Below, one piece after another: positions 28,210 through 37,427 of a DNA stretch of 49,264 nucleotides (positions are counted from its first letter, which is position 1; each line of letters begins with the position of its first letter). The DNA lies in contig SSHE01000006.1 in the NCBI GenBank assembly GCA_008017315.1, positions 1 through 49,264 of the forward strand. Direction: 5' to 3'. The translations under genes were made by a program, and so were the position numbers. The notes under the pieces are model-generated. The model made no database searches, was not told the origin of the DNA, and worked only from the letters and a program-made list of their open reading frames with translations. Source of the stretch: Acinetobacter sp. (lineage in GTDB: Bacteria > Pseudomonadota > Gammaproteobacteria > Pseudomonadales > Moraxellaceae).

Positions 28210-29295
28210 CTACATCACCAGATTCCGCATCCTGTTCTTCTGTGCATAAGCATCTGTTTCGTCTTCAGAATAGGCTGGTTCAAAGGCTTTCATCGCTGTG
28301 TAATAACGTTCAAGTGCAGCATCCATTTTTTCTGCTGGCTGTGCCATTGTCGCATCCGCTTTTCCTGACACGCCTTCTGCTGTAAACATTTTACCCAATT
28401 GGCTCACATCACCAGCCGCCAATTGTTCCGCTTGTGGCAACACAGTTTTCAGATATTTTTTATTCACGTACAAAAACAACGATGATTGTGCCATGATTTC
28501 GCTATAATTCGCCACATACCGAATACGCTGCACACCACCTATTTGTTTGTCCTGTGCGGTCAATGACAATACCTGATACGCCTTTTCAGGGGCTAATGCG
28601 GAGTTCACCAGCATAAACTCACGAATGACTTCAAGCAAAGGTTTACTATTAAAGTTAGATTTTTTGAGCAATTCAGTATAATCAAAAACCACATATTGCC
28701 CATCATATTTCGGATCTGTCAGTAATGGTGAAATTGCCGAAATATCCGCATAGGCTTTGTTATTCCCCAAATCCAGTGCCAACGGAACAGCAATCCACCC
28801 TTGTACATTTTTGGCATGATAACCCAGTTTTGGATTTAGGCTAATTTGCCCATGTTTCAAATCCACCACCCCATCGACAGCAATATAATAACGCTCCAGA
28901 AATGCCTTAATCAGGCTATTTATTTTATCGCTTGTTGGTTTACTCCAAATACTATCGGTCTTTTTCTTGGTCGCTTCCGCAATACCTTCTTGCAACCATT
29001 GCTGCTGTATAGCTGTAAGTTGGTGTGGCTGTGCAAGCAATTGATTTAATACTTGCTGACGTTGTTGGATTTCTTGTGGTGCAATCGAGGTGTGTTGTGA
29101 TTTTTTTGCCTCATCCATTTCCATTTTAAAGGTCATTCTGCCCTCAAAGGCATAACTCTGTTTAGACATTAATTTTTCATAACCTTGATAAACCTGCTGG
29201 TTTAAAGGTAAATGCTTTGCACTTTGCATTGGGTGGCTCGCACAGCCCAACATCGCAGATGTTAAAATAGATAAAGCGAACAGTTTATATTTCAT
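28210..29295 (-). CDS. Lipoprotein of unknown function (N-terminal part)
   Basis: This 361-aa protein has a lipoprotein signal peptide: MKYKLFALSILTSAMLGCAS, with lipobox AMLGC and a Cys near residue 18. There is no Asp right after the Cys, so outer-membrane sorting is expected. The mature part has a helical Gln-rich segment, then a beta-rich domain (VDLKHGQISLNPKLGYHAKN, KYDGQYVVFDYTELL). I do not recognise the family. It probably continues into the frame at 27089-28132 (see the pseudogene entry). It is divergent from the acyl-CoA dehydrogenase across 206 bases. Confidence 0.75.
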   Translation of the reverse strand: MKYKLFALSILTSAMLGCASHPMQSAKHLPLNQQVYQGYEKLMSKQSYAFEGRMTFKMEMDEAKKSQHTSIAPQEIQQRQQVLNQLLAQPHQLTAIQQQWLQEGIAEATKKKTDSIWSKPTSDKINSLIKAFLERYYIAVDGVVDLKHGQISLNPKLGYHAKNVQGWIAVPLALDLGNNKAYADISAISPLLTDPKYDGQYVVFDYTELLKKSNFNSKPLLEVIREFMLVNSALAPEKAYQVLSLTAQDKQIGGVQRIRYVANYSEIMAQSSLFLYVNKKYLKTVLPQAEQLAAGDVSQLGKMFTAEGVSGKADATMAQPAEKMDAALERYYTAMKAFEPAYSEDETDAYAQKNRMRNLVM

Positions 29296-29501
29296 TGTGA
29301 TTACTCTAATTCAAAAATTATCCGTGCTCAAATGAGCAAAAGCGTGCTTAGTGTACTCGAATTTATCTACTTTTCTAGCATCCAATTCGCCTTTCTGACA
29401 TTTTTTTAGTTACAAGTTATCAATGTCATTTTACGCCAAATATGAATAATAAAATGGTAAATTCTTCTATTGAATATTGACCTAAAATACTGGAAATCAC
29501 T

Positions 29502-31322
29502 ATGCCAACTTATAAAGCCCCCTTACGTGATGTTCGCTTCTTGATGAATGAAGTGTTTGACTATCCTGCCCACTTTAAAACACTGTCAAATGGCGAACTT
29601 GCCGACCCTGATACTGTCGATATGATTCTTGACGGTGCTGCAGATTTTTGTGAAAATGTCCTTGCACCGCTGAACCAATCTGGTGATGACGAAGGCTGTA
29701 CTTTTGACAATGGTGATGTCAAAACACCAAAAGGCTTTAAAGAAGCATATGACCAATTTATTCAAGGTGGCTGGCAAGGTCTGTCATATCCTGAAGAGTT
29801 TGGTGGTCAAAACTTACCGCAATCGTTGAACTTGATCAAAGCTGAGATGATGGGTACAGCAAACTGGTCATTCCAAATGTATCCAGGTTTAAGTATTGGC
29901 TGTATGAATACCATTTTGCAGTTCGGTACTGAAGAGCAAAAGAATACCTATATGCCACACCTCGTTGCAGGAACGTGGTCAGGTACAATGTGCTTAACTG
30001 AGCCACAATGTGGTACAGACTTAGGTCAAGTCAAAACTAAAGCTGAACCAAATGCTGACGGTAGTTACAACATTTCAGGCACAAAGATCTTCATCTCTGC
30101 GGGTGAACATGATCTAACTGAAAACATTATCCATATCGTACTTGCGCGTCTACCTGATGCACCTGCGGGTACACGTGGTATTTCATTATTTATCGTTCCA
30201 AAATTCATGCCGACTGCTGACGGCGGTATTGGTGAGCGTAATCCTGTGACTTGTGGTTCGATTGAGCACAAGATGGGGATTCGTGCTTCTGCAACTGCGG
30301 TGCTTAACTTTGAAGAAGCAACAGGTTATTTAATTGGTGAAGTAAACAAAGGCTTACATGCCATGTTTACCTTCATGAACACTGCTCGTATTGGCACAGC
30401 GATTCAAGGTGTTTCTCACGCGGAACTTTCATTCCAAGGTGCATTACCGTATGCCAAAGACCGTATGTCTATGCGTGCTTTGTCTGGTAAAAAAGAGCCT
30501 GAAAAAGTTGCAGATGCAATCATTCACCATGCCGATGTTCGTCGTATGCTTTTAACCCAAAAAGCAATCGCCGAAGGCGGTCGTTCTATGATTTATTATG
30601 CGGCACAACTTGCTGATAAAATGACCGATGCGTTAATGGCAGGTGATGACGCAAAATATGAAGAATATGACGACAAACTTGGCTTCTACACGCCGATTTT
30701 GAAAGGCTTCTTAACCGAAATGGGTCTTGAAGCAGCCAATCATGGTATGCAAGTGTACGGTGGTCACGGTTATATCAAAGAATGGGGCATGGAACAAATC
30801 GTTCGTGATGCTCGCATCTCTACCTTATACGAAGGTACAACTGGAATTCAAGCCCTTGACTTGTTAGGTCGTAAAGTTCTACTGTCTTCTAAAGGTAAAG
30901 TGGTTGCTAGCTACACGACGGAAATTTTGAAATTCTGTGGACAACATGCACGTAACAAATACATGCGTCGTTTCATCTGGGATTTAACCAAAGTCTGCAC
31001 ACAATGGGGTATCCTCACCACACGTATCATGCTCACCGCTCGTAAAGACCGTGACATCGTTTCAAGTGCTGCAGTAGATTACTTGATGTTCTCAGGCTAT
31101 GCGATGATGGCATACTTCTGGGCACAACAAGCCGCAGTTGCTTCTGAAAAACTTGAAAAAGGCGGTAAAGAAGAAGCTGATTTCTATAAAGCCAAAATCA
31201 AAGTGGCTGATTTCTACTTCGACCGTTTATTACCACGTGCACAAGGTCATGCCGAAGCAATGGTGAATCCATCTCGTGGCTTAACCAGCTTAAAAGCAGA
31301 ACACTTTAGCTTTGATTACTAA
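29502..31322 (+). CDS. Acyl-CoA dehydrogenase (C-terminal-domain type)
   Basis: This 606-aa FAD-dependent dehydrogenase has the N-terminal acyl-CoA dehydrogenase domains (CLTEPQCGTDLGQV, GTKIFISAGEHD), the FAD/substrate domain (MGIRASATAVLNFEEA) and the catalytic-Glu region YEGTTGIQALDLLGRK. An extra C-terminal domain of about 130 residues is characteristic of the FadE/DmdC-like subgroup with phenylacyl- or methylmercaptopropionyl-CoA-type members. The chain-length preference cannot be read, though beta-oxidation is the likely role. Single-gene unit with its own terminator. Confidence 0.9.
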   Translation: MPTYKAPLRDVRFLMNEVFDYPAHFKTLSNGELADPDTVDMILDGAADFCENVLAPLNQSGDDEGCTFDNGDVKTPKGFKEAYDQFIQGGWQGLSYPEEFGGQNLPQSLNLIKAEMMGTANWSFQMYPGLSIGCMNTILQFGTEEQKNTYMPHLVAGTWSGTMCLTEPQCGTDLGQVKTKAEPNADGSYNISGTKIFISAGEHDLTENIIHIVLARLPDAPAGTRGISLFIVPKFMPTADGGIGERNPVTCGSIEHKMGIRASATAVLNFEEATGYLIGEVNKGLHAMFTFMNTARIGTAIQGVSHAELSFQGALPYAKDRMSMRALSGKKEPEKVADAIIHHADVRRMLLTQKAIAEGGRSMIYYAAQLADKMTDALMAGDDAKYEEYDDKLGFYTPILKGFLTEMGLEAANHGMQVYGGHGYIKEWGMEQIVRDARISTLYEGTTGIQALDLLGRKVLLSSKGKVVASYTTEILKFCGQHARNKYMRRFIWDLTKVCTQWGILTTRIMLTARKDRDIVSSAAVDYLMFSGYAMMAYFWAQQAAVASEKLEKGGKEEADFYKAKIKVADFYFDRLLPRAQGHAEAMVNPSRGLTSLKAEHFSFDY

Positions 31323-31345
31323 TCACTAAAGTTGTCCCAAAATCA

Positions 31346-31379
31346 AAAACCTCTATTGTTTCGGCAATAGAGGTTTTTT
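31346..31379 (+). terminator. Bidirectional terminator after the acyl-CoA dehydrogenase
   Basis: AAAACCTCTATTG pairs perfectly with CAATAGAGGTTTT around a TTTCGG loop. Six T follow on the plus strand and TTTTTGATTTT on the other. It separates the gene from convergent leuB. Confidence 0.85.
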
Positions 31380-31409
31380 AACAACGCAATACCATCCATC
31401 TTTTGGACA

Positions 31410-31428
31410 CTCCCCCTGACAAGGGGAG
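31410..31428. repeat. CTCCCC/GGGGAG dispersed palindrome
   Basis: CTCCCC and GGGGAG pair around CTGACAA, followed by TTGGCAAGGG. From memory, this CCCCTTGTCAAGGGG-type unit recurs between genes in Moraxellaceae genomes. A single copy is seen here. Confidence 0.4.
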
Positions 31429-31476
31429 GTTGGCAAGGGTATTTTGAAACAGCGGCTTTTTATCGCACGATACAGA

Positions 31477-32556
31477 TTAAGCCAATGCAGCAACCACCGC
31501 TTGCCCCATTTCGACTGTACCTACTTTGGTCATGCCTTCCGACATAATATCACCTGTACGCAGTCCATTATCCAGCACTTGACCGACAGCATCTTCAATC
31601 GCTTTGGCAGCAGCTTCTTCACGGAACGTATAGCGTAACATCATCGCTACTGATAAAATCGTCGCCAGTGGATTGGCAATATTTTGCCCTGCAATATCGG
31701 GAGCAGAACCATGACACGGTTCGTACATGCCTTTACCATTTTCATCTAATGATGCGGACGGCAACATGCCAATTGAACCTGTCAGCATGGCGGCTTCATC
31801 CGACAAAATGTCACCAAATAAATTCCCAGTCACGATCACATCAAATTGCTTTGGATTTCTGACCAGTTGCATCGCAGCATTATCCACATACATGTGCGAC
31901 AATTGAATATTTGGATATTGTGCTTGCTGTAAATCAGTCACAGTTTGCTTCCAAAGTTCGGTGACTTCTAATACATTGGCTTTATCCACGGAACAGACTT
32001 TGCCACCACGTAAGCCAGCCATTTCAAAAGCGACTTTGGCAATACGCTTAATTTCACTTTCTGCATAAACGTCGGTGTTATAACCCTGCTTTTCGCCATT
32101 CTCCAGTTCACGAATGCCACGTGGCTGACCGAAATAAATCCCGCCTGTCAGTTCACGTACAATCAGAATATCCAAACCTGCAACAATTTCAGGTTTTAAA
32201 CTCGACGCATCGGCAAGTTGTGGGTAGAGAATCGCAGGGCGTAAATTGGCAAATAAATTCAGTTCACTACGAATTTTTAATAAACCACGTTCGGGGCGAA
32301 TCGAACGTTCGATATTATCCCATTTGTAGCCACCAACAGCTCCAAGCAAAATCGCATCGGCTTTGTTGGCTTGTTCGCTGGTCACTGCTGGATACGGTTC
32401 GCCATACACGTCAATCGCCGCACCACCAAGTAAACCCTGTTCCCATGTCAGTCCTAACTGGAATTTATCATTGACCTTAGTCAGTACTTGTTCTGCTGCA
32501 CCAACAATTTCAGGGCCAATGCCATCACCTGCCAAAATTAAAATATGTTTCGTCAT
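31477..32556 (-). CDS. leuB: 3-isopropylmalate dehydrogenase
   Basis: This 359-aa NAD-dependent enzyme oxidises and decarboxylates 3-isopropylmalate to 2-ketoisocaproate in leucine synthesis. It has GDGIGPEIV at the N-terminus, substrate-binding [21 protein letters not shown], the metal site around [15 protein letters not shown], and the NAD loop [15 protein letters not shown]. It is the last gene of leuC-leuD-lipoprotein-leuB. The Shine-Dalgarno is weak. Length agrees with E. coli LeuB (363 aa). Confidence 0.96.
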   Translation of the reverse strand: MTKHILILAGDGIGPEIVGAAEQVLTKVNDKFQLGLTWEQGLLGGAAIDVYGEPYPAVTSEQANKADAILLGAVGGYKWDNIERSIRPERGLLKIRSELNLFANLRPAILYPQLADASSLKPEIVAGLDILIVRELTGGIYFGQPRGIRELENGEKQGYNTDVYAESEIKRIAKVAFEMAGLRGGKVCSVDKANVLEVTELWKQTVTDLQQAQYPNIQLSHMYVDNAAMQLVRNPKQFDVIVTGNLFGDILSDEAAMLTGSIGMLPSASLDENGKGMYEPCHGSAPDIAGQNIANPLATILSVAMMLRYTFREEAAAKAIEDAVGQVLDNGLRTGDIMSEGMTKVGTVEMGQAVVAALA

Positions 32557-32619
32557 GTTAAAATCCGATCATACAGCCTTTCGCACCTTCCATGCTCAGG
32601 CTTCAAGGTTTAGTTTAAA

Positions 32620-33192
32620 TTAAATCTTTTGTTCAACAAATTCGCCCAATCCTGTCATCACATCAAAAGGACGACAAAAACGGCGTAGGGCAATATCATC
32701 TTGCAATAAATCCACACATAATGACCCCGGCATTGCCACATTAAGCAAAGAACCGTTACTGGCTGTTTTTTGCCGATACATCACCACGTGATAATGATGT
32801 CCTGCCAGAAACTTGTGAATCAAATGAAATTTTTCCACACGCTCACTAGACACAGGATAAAAGTGCATCGCGACTTCGTGCGTTCCTGGGACAAGCGATA
32901 CTGCATATTGATGCTGTTTTGAAAACACCGTCCCTTCCAGACGAATCATGCCACGCTCGATCGCCTGTCGGGTTAAACGCTGTGTGGTGGCATCAATAAT
33001 ATTCACATCATCCACTCGGACAAAATCACACCCCTGTCCTGCACTACAAGACATATAGATGGTATTGGATGTTGTATCGGGTTGCTGTAAGACTCTATAC
33101 GCATCATAGGCATAACTAACGGTCTTTGCCCCCTGACATCCCGCAATTGTCATTACAGTGAAAAACCACACAAAAAAATATGCGACACGCAT
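32620..33192 (-). CDS. Small lipoprotein encoded between leuD and leuB
   Basis: I take the ATG at 33192 (MRVAYFFVWFFTVMTIAGCQG), preceded by AGG, which gives a 190-aa lipoprotein with lipobox TIAGC (Cys at 19). A GTG/TTG-type start at 33249 would hide the signal peptide. The mature protein shows two further Cys close together (SCSAGQGCDF, possibly a disulphide), a beta-rich middle and no domain I recognise. Its place inside the leucine operon is probably positional rather than functional. A role in leucine synthesis is not supported. Confidence 0.75.
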   Translation of the reverse strand: MRVAYFFVWFFTVMTIAGCQGAKTVSYAYDAYRVLQQPDTTSNTIYMSCSAGQGCDFVRVDDVNIIDATTQRLTRQAIERGMIRLEGTVFSKQHQYAVSLVPGTHEVAMHFYPVSSERVEKFHLIHKFLAGHHYHVVMYRQKTASNGSLLNVAMPGSLCVDLLQDDIALRRFCRPFDVMTGLGEFVEQKI

Positions 33193-33295
33193 GTAGAACA
33201 ACCTATGTGCAGGAATGAATGGGCTTTTGATGAAAGCCCATCTTAGCAAGATGTATCATAGATAGCTATGCCTGCCGCTGTGCATTTACAATTTT

Positions 33296-33946
33296 TTAGC
33301 CCTGAATATCCTGAAACACCCAAGGACGAGATTGTCTGGTTTTTTCTTCAAAAGCACGAATGTCATCGGCTGCTTGTAAGGTCAAACCAATATCATCCAA
33401 ACCATTTAATAAACAATGTTTACGGAATGAATCGACTTCAAATTTAAACACTTGTCCTGATGGTGTGCGTACTTCTTGAGCCTGCAAATCTACGGTCAGT
33501 TGATAACCTTCAGTCGCTTCACATTCTTTAAACAACAAATCGACTTCTGCCTCTGTTAAAATCACAGGTAACATGCCGTTTTTAAAGCTATTATTAAAGA
33601 AAATATCCGCATAACTTGGTGCAATCACCGTACGAAAACCGTATTCTTCCAACGCCCAAGGTGCATGTTCACGGCTTGAACCACAGCCAAAATTGCTACG
33701 CGCCAAAAGAATGGTCGAACCTTGATAACGTGGTTGATTTAACACAAAATCAGGATTTTTCGGGCGTTTGGCAATATCCTGCCCTAAATAGCCCTCATCC
33801 AAATAACGCAATTCATCGAATAAATTATCCCCAAAACCCGTGCGTTTAATCGACTTCAAAAATTGTTTTGGGATAATTAAATCGGTATCGACATTGGCAC
33901 GGTCTAATGGTGCAACAATACCTTGTTCAACTGTATATGCTTTCAT
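33296..33946 (-). CDS. leuD: 3-isopropylmalate dehydratase small subunit
   Basis: This 216-aa swivelling-domain subunit works with LeuC to isomerise 2-isopropylmalate to 3-isopropylmalate. It has [13 protein letters not shown] near residue 20, [14 protein letters not shown] near 75, and [18 protein letters not shown] near 100. It is 12 bases downstream of leuC, consistent with one transcript. Length is standard. Confidence 0.96.
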   Translation of the reverse strand: MKAYTVEQGIVAPLDRANVDTDLIIPKQFLKSIKRTGFGDNLFDELRYLDEGYLGQDIAKRPKNPDFVLNQPRYQGSTILLARSNFGCGSSREHAPWALEEYGFRTVIAPSYADIFFNNSFKNGMLPVILTEAEVDLLFKECEATEGYQLTVDLQAQEVRTPSGQVFKFEVDSFRKHCLLNGLDDIGLTLQAADDIRAFEEKTRQSRPWVFQDIQG

Positions 33947-33958
33947 GGTTTTGTTCCT

Positions 33959-35377
33959 TTAGAATGTCCGAACATCAACAAAATGCCCTGCTATTGCAGC
34001 CGCAGCCGCCATTGCTGGACTGACCAAATGTGTACGTCCGCCATTACCCTGACGACCCTCAAAATTACGATTCGAGGTAGAAGCACAATGTTCACCTGCT
34101 TGTAATTTATCGGCATTCATCGCCAAACACATCGAACAACCAGGTTCACGCCATTCAAAACCAGCTGCCAAAAAGACTTGATCCAAGCCCTCTTGCTCTG
34201 CTTGTGCTTTCACCAAACCAGAACCTGGGACAATCATGGCTTGTTTAATGCTTGATGCCACTTGACGACCTTTCACCACTTCGGCAGCCGCACGAATATC
34301 CTCAATCCGTGAATTGGTACATGACCCAATAAATACACGGTCAAGTTGAATATCTGCCAATGCTTGCCCTGCGGTTAAGCCCATATATTGATAGGCACGT
34401 GTCCAATCATTACGCTGTACATCGTCTTTGGCTTGCTCTAAAGTTGGTACAGCTTGCGTCACAGGAATCACCATTTCAGGTGAAGTTCCCCAAGACACTT
34501 GTGGTTCAATCTCTTCGCCCTGCAATACTACAACTGTATCAAAAACCGCATCATCATCCGAATGTAAAGTATTCCAATATGCCACCGCCTTATCCCAATC
34601 CTCGCCTTTTGGTGCATAAGGACGGTCTTTGACATAATCCATGGTTTTGTCATCGACAGCAACCAAGCCTACTCTTGCCCCTGCTTCGATTGCCATGTTA
34701 CACACCGTCATGCGTCCCTCGATGGACATATCACGGAATACTTGACCACCAAATTCAATGGCATGACCTGTACCGCCTGCCGTACCGATTTTTCCGATAA
34801 TGGCTAATACCACATCTTTTGATGTGACACCTTTGCCCAACACACCATCGACACGTACCAGCATGTTTTTCATTTTCTTTTGCACTAAACATTGGGTCGC
34901 CAACACATGTTCGACTTCAGATGTGCCAATCCCATGGGCTAAACAACCAAATGCCCCATGCGTTGCAGTATGCGAATCACCACATACTACCGTCATCCCT
35001 GGTAAAGTTAAACCTTGCTCAGGGCCAACCACATGTACAATCCCTTGACGTATGTCATTAATACCAAACTCGACGATGTTAAAGGCTTTACAGTTATCAT
35101 CCAAGGTTTGGACTTGAATCCGTGAAGTATCATCTTCAATCCCTGCGATGCCTTGCTCACGCTCTTTTTTTGAGGTTGGCACGTTATGATCTGGGGTTGC
35201 GACATTGGCACTTAAACGCCACGGCTGACGACCTGCAAGCTGCAATCCTTCAAAGGCTTGTGGGGAAGTGACTTCGTGTAATAATTGGCGGTCAATGTAG
35301 ATTAAACTTGAACCATCATCACGTTGTTTGACTAAATGGTCATCCCATAATTTGTCATAAAGGGTTTTGCCTGCCAT
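33959..35377 (-). CDS. leuC: 3-isopropylmalate dehydratase large subunit
   Basis: This 472-aa aconitase-family subunit contains the 4Fe-4S cluster, with ligands in [12 protein letters not shown] (about residue 350) and [10 protein letters not shown] (about 410-420). Substrate segments [30 protein letters not shown] fit LeuC. The ATG at 35377 (MAGKTLYDK) is used, with GGAG 9 bases upstream. An ATG at 35392 lacks a Shine-Dalgarno. It is the promoter-proximal gene of the leu operon. Length compares with 466 aa in E. coli. Confidence 0.96.
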   Translation of the reverse strand: MAGKTLYDKLWDDHLVKQRDDGSSLIYIDRQLLHEVTSPQAFEGLQLAGRQPWRLSANVATPDHNVPTSKKEREQGIAGIEDDTSRIQVQTLDDNCKAFNIVEFGINDIRQGIVHVVGPEQGLTLPGMTVVCGDSHTATHGAFGCLAHGIGTSEVEHVLATQCLVQKKMKNMLVRVDGVLGKGVTSKDVVLAIIGKIGTAGGTGHAIEFGGQVFRDMSIEGRMTVCNMAIEAGARVGLVAVDDKTMDYVKDRPYAPKGEDWDKAVAYWNTLHSDDDAVFDTVVVLQGEEIEPQVSWGTSPEMVIPVTQAVPTLEQAKDDVQRNDWTRAYQYMGLTAGQALADIQLDRVFIGSCTNSRIEDIRAAAEVVKGRQVASSIKQAMIVPGSGLVKAQAEQEGLDQVFLAAGFEWREPGCSMCLAMNADKLQAGEHCASTSNRNFEGRQGNGGRTHLVSPAMAAAAAIAGHFVDVRTF

Positions 35378-35420
35378 CTCGGAAATCTCCATAGGACTGG
35401 GTATAAAAGGTAATAGATGT

Positions 35421-35471
35421 AGTATAGGTAACTTTTCTACATAAAACTAATTTATCATTTTTATCAATTAG
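35421..35471 (-). promoter_or_regulatory. Candidate leuC promoter and upstream dyad
   Basis: On the minus strand TAGTTT, 17 bases, then TATACT (35426-35421), about 44 bases before leuC. Overlapping its -35 is a CTAATT/AATTAG dyad (35447-35471) with a 13-base centre. That size suits a LysR-type regulator, but none is encoded nearby. Confidence 0.35.
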
Positions 35472-35494
35472 AAAACTTTTTGGAATGATTATGG

Positions 35495-36229
<735 letters not shown>

Positions 36230-36330
36230 TTACGCTACCTCCAATTGCTTATTACATGCAACATGACGAACAAAAACCAAAAATCGCCAACCGCTGCCAC
36301 TACAAACAGCTTTTAAGGGACTACCACGGT

Positions 36331-36359
36331 TTGACAGGTATGGTTATTGCCCTTATATA
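36331..36359 (+). promoter_or_regulatory. Sigma70 promoter of the HigB/HigA-like pair
   Basis: TTGACA (36331-36336), 17 bases, then TATATA (36354-36359), about 43 bases before the toxin start. The -35 is a perfect consensus, so the module has its own strong promoter. Confidence 0.65.
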
Positions 36360-36401
36360 ACACTTAGGCTACAATAAAAACAAGTGATTAGAGTACATCA
36401 C

Positions 36402-36701
36402 GTGAAGCTTGAAATTGTCACTTTACCCGAGTTTGAAGAATGGCTTACCAACATTAAAGATGGCGTAACACGTCGTCGTTTAGGTCGTCGTCTTGAACGT
36501 GCTGAAAACGGCAATCTTGGAGATGTTGAGCCAGTTGGTGAGGGTGTTAGCGAAATGCGTGAACACTTTGGACAAGGTTGGCGTATGTATTTTGTACGGC
36601 ATGGTCAGACCATCATCATCATGCTCGGCGGTGGAGACAAATCCACACAGCAACGTGATATTACCAAGGCAATTGCATTATCTAAAACTCTTGAGGATTA
36701 A
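36402..36701 (+). CDS. HigB/RelE-family toxin (addiction module killer protein)
   Basis: This is a 99-aa protein of the RelE/ParE superfamily, Gp49/HigB group. It has RRRLGRRLERAENGNLGDVEPVGEGVSEMREHFGQGWRMYFV-like sequence (split here into RLERAENGNLGDVEPVGEG and MREHFGQGWRMYFVRHGQ) and a GGGDKSTQQRDI tail. Such toxins cleave mRNA at the ribosome. I prefer the GTG at 36402 (AGAG 8 bases upstream) because the family usually starts just before the first beta strand. A GTG at 36384 would add six residues. The antitoxin follows after 3 bases, giving the toxin-first order typical of HigBA. Confidence 0.88.
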   Translation: MKLEIVTLPEFEEWLTNIKDGVTRRRLGRRLERAENGNLGDVEPVGEGVSEMREHFGQGWRMYFVRHGQTIIIMLGGGDKSTQQRDITKAIALSKTLED

Positions 36702-36704
36702 GCC

Positions 36705-37001
36705 ATGGTTAAAATTTCCGAACTCAAACGCTTCGATATGGCTGAATACTTAGAAGATGAGCAAGCCATTACCGAATACTTAACTATTGTGCTTGGGGAA
36801 AACGACCCTGTTGCGTTCATTGCTGCATTAAATACCGTTGCTCGTGCTAGAGGTATGAGCCAAATTGCCAAAGATGCAGGGGTCAATCGTGAATCGTTGT
36901 ATCGTTATTTGAATGGCAGTGCAAGCCCACACTTTGACACCATTAGCCGTGTACTCAATGCCTTAGGCGTGCAGTTGGCCATTGTACCTAAGACTGGGTA
37001 A
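36705..37001 (+). CDS. HigA-like HTH antitoxin (addiction module antidote protein)
   Basis: This 98-aa protein has a lambda-repressor-type HTH in its second half (MSQIAKDAGVNRESLYRYLNGSASPHFDTISRVLNALGVQL) and an N-terminal FDMAEYLEDEQAITEYL segment that is characteristic of the antidote family paired with Gp49-like toxins. It lies 3 bases after the toxin gene and presumably represses the shared promoter at 36331-36359 together with the toxin. The chain stops cleanly at PKTG. Confidence 0.9.
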   Translation: MVKISELKRFDMAEYLEDEQAITEYLTIVLGENDPVAFIAALNTVARARGMSQIAKDAGVNRESLYRYLNGSASPHFDTISRVLNALGVQLAIVPKTG

Positions 37002-37087
37002 TCGTGATCTTCGCAATGATTATCCCATATTTGGTGCTCAACAAAAGTACAGTATGACATCGTTCGTATGATATGCCCAAGATGAAT

Positions 37088-37124
37088 GAGTCCGAAAGGA
37101 CTTCCCTGTGATAAAGGGTTAGGA
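37088..37124 (+). promoter_or_regulatory. Two tandem hairpins leading into the 65-aa ORF
   Basis: AGTCC-GAAA-GGACT (37089-37102) is a 5-bp stem, 6 with a G-U pair, capped by a GNRA tetraloop. CCCT/AGGG (104-107 and 115-118) forms a second small stem. An AGGA Shine-Dalgarno follows at 37121-37124, 4 bases before the ATG. This could be a structured translation leader. No riboswitch class fits. Confidence 0.35.
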
Positions 37125-37128
37125 CAAA

Positions 37129-37326
37129 ATGACAGAACACAAATTAACGATGGCGGAATACATCAACAAGATGGAAGCGGAAACACCTCCGAGAGTGGAC
37201 AGACCGTTGACAATGCAAGAGCAGACGTTAGTGGACAAGATGAAATACAGCAAGCATCCCGAGGAGTTAATGCAGATCATTTACCAACTACAAGCACTAC
37301 AAGACAACGACAACGAACTACAGTAA
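37129..37326 (+). CDS. Small hypothetical protein (65 aa)
   Basis: This ORF starts at an ATG preceded by AGGA and encodes a charged, mostly helical, Cys-free peptide (MTEHKLTMAEYINKMEAE to QALQDNDNELQ). It has no transmembrane segment and no family I recognise. The composition looks real. An overlapping frame at 37086-37337 reads as low-complexity Gln/Asp/Gly and is probably a shadow. It sits between the HigA-like gene and a dispersed hairpin, so it may be a third component of the module or a relic of the same insertion. Confidence 0.5.
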   Translation: MTEHKLTMAEYINKMEAETPPRVDRPLTMQEQTLVDKMKYSKHPEELMQIIYQLQALQDNDNELQ

Positions 37327-37358
37327 GTTGGGCGTAAAAATAAAACATGCAATACGTT

Positions 37359-37405
37359 GGTTTCGACAGGCTCAATCCACTCTGCTGGCTGAGCTTGTCG
37401 AAGCC
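37359..37405. repeat. Dispersed hairpin GGTTTCGACAGGCTCA / TGAGCTTGTCGAAGCC
   Basis: The two 16-base arms pair at 14 positions, with the other two as G-U, around a 15-base loop. From memory, GGCTTCGACAAGCTCAGCC is a very common intergenic repeat in Acinetobacter, Pseudomonas and Xanthomonas. GTTTTATG follows, so it could also act as a terminator. The copy closes the TA island just before the lactone-oxidase gene. Confidence 0.6.
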
Positions 37406-37427
37406 GTTTTATGACATGGTTACTTTT

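Larger units (their letters stand above)
27089..29295 (-). pseudogene. Likely single lipoprotein gene interrupted by a frameshift
   Basis: The two reading frames 28210-29295 and 27089-28264 overlap in a window of about 55 bases. Both read as protein, and the downstream one lacks a start codon or ribosome binding site. A shift near the run DETDAYA would join DAYA to EEQDAESGD, keeping the acidic composition, whereas the present end of the first frame (QKNRMRNLVM) changes character. No slippery heptamer for programmed -1 shifting is present. A sequencing or assembly error is equally possible. The intact product would be an outer-membrane-type lipoprotein of about 735 aa, function unknown. Confidence 0.55.

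Noticed and set aside
28210-28264. Programmed -1 ribosomal frameshift joining the two lipoprotein frames
   Set aside because: No X XXY YYZ slippery heptamer and no clear downstream pseudoknot; mutation or read error is simpler.
37081-37110. Hammerhead-ribozyme-like GATGA...GAGTCC-GAAA-GGAC sequence
   Set aside because: The stem II-like hairpin matches, but the conserved GAA after it and the CUGAUGA core in the right place are missing, so no catalytic fold can form.
37086-37337. An 83-aa ORF overlapping the 65-aa gene
   Set aside because: It is low-complexity Gln/Asp/Gly/Thr with no good Shine-Dalgarno. The 65-aa frame has better composition and initiation, so this is treated as a shadow.
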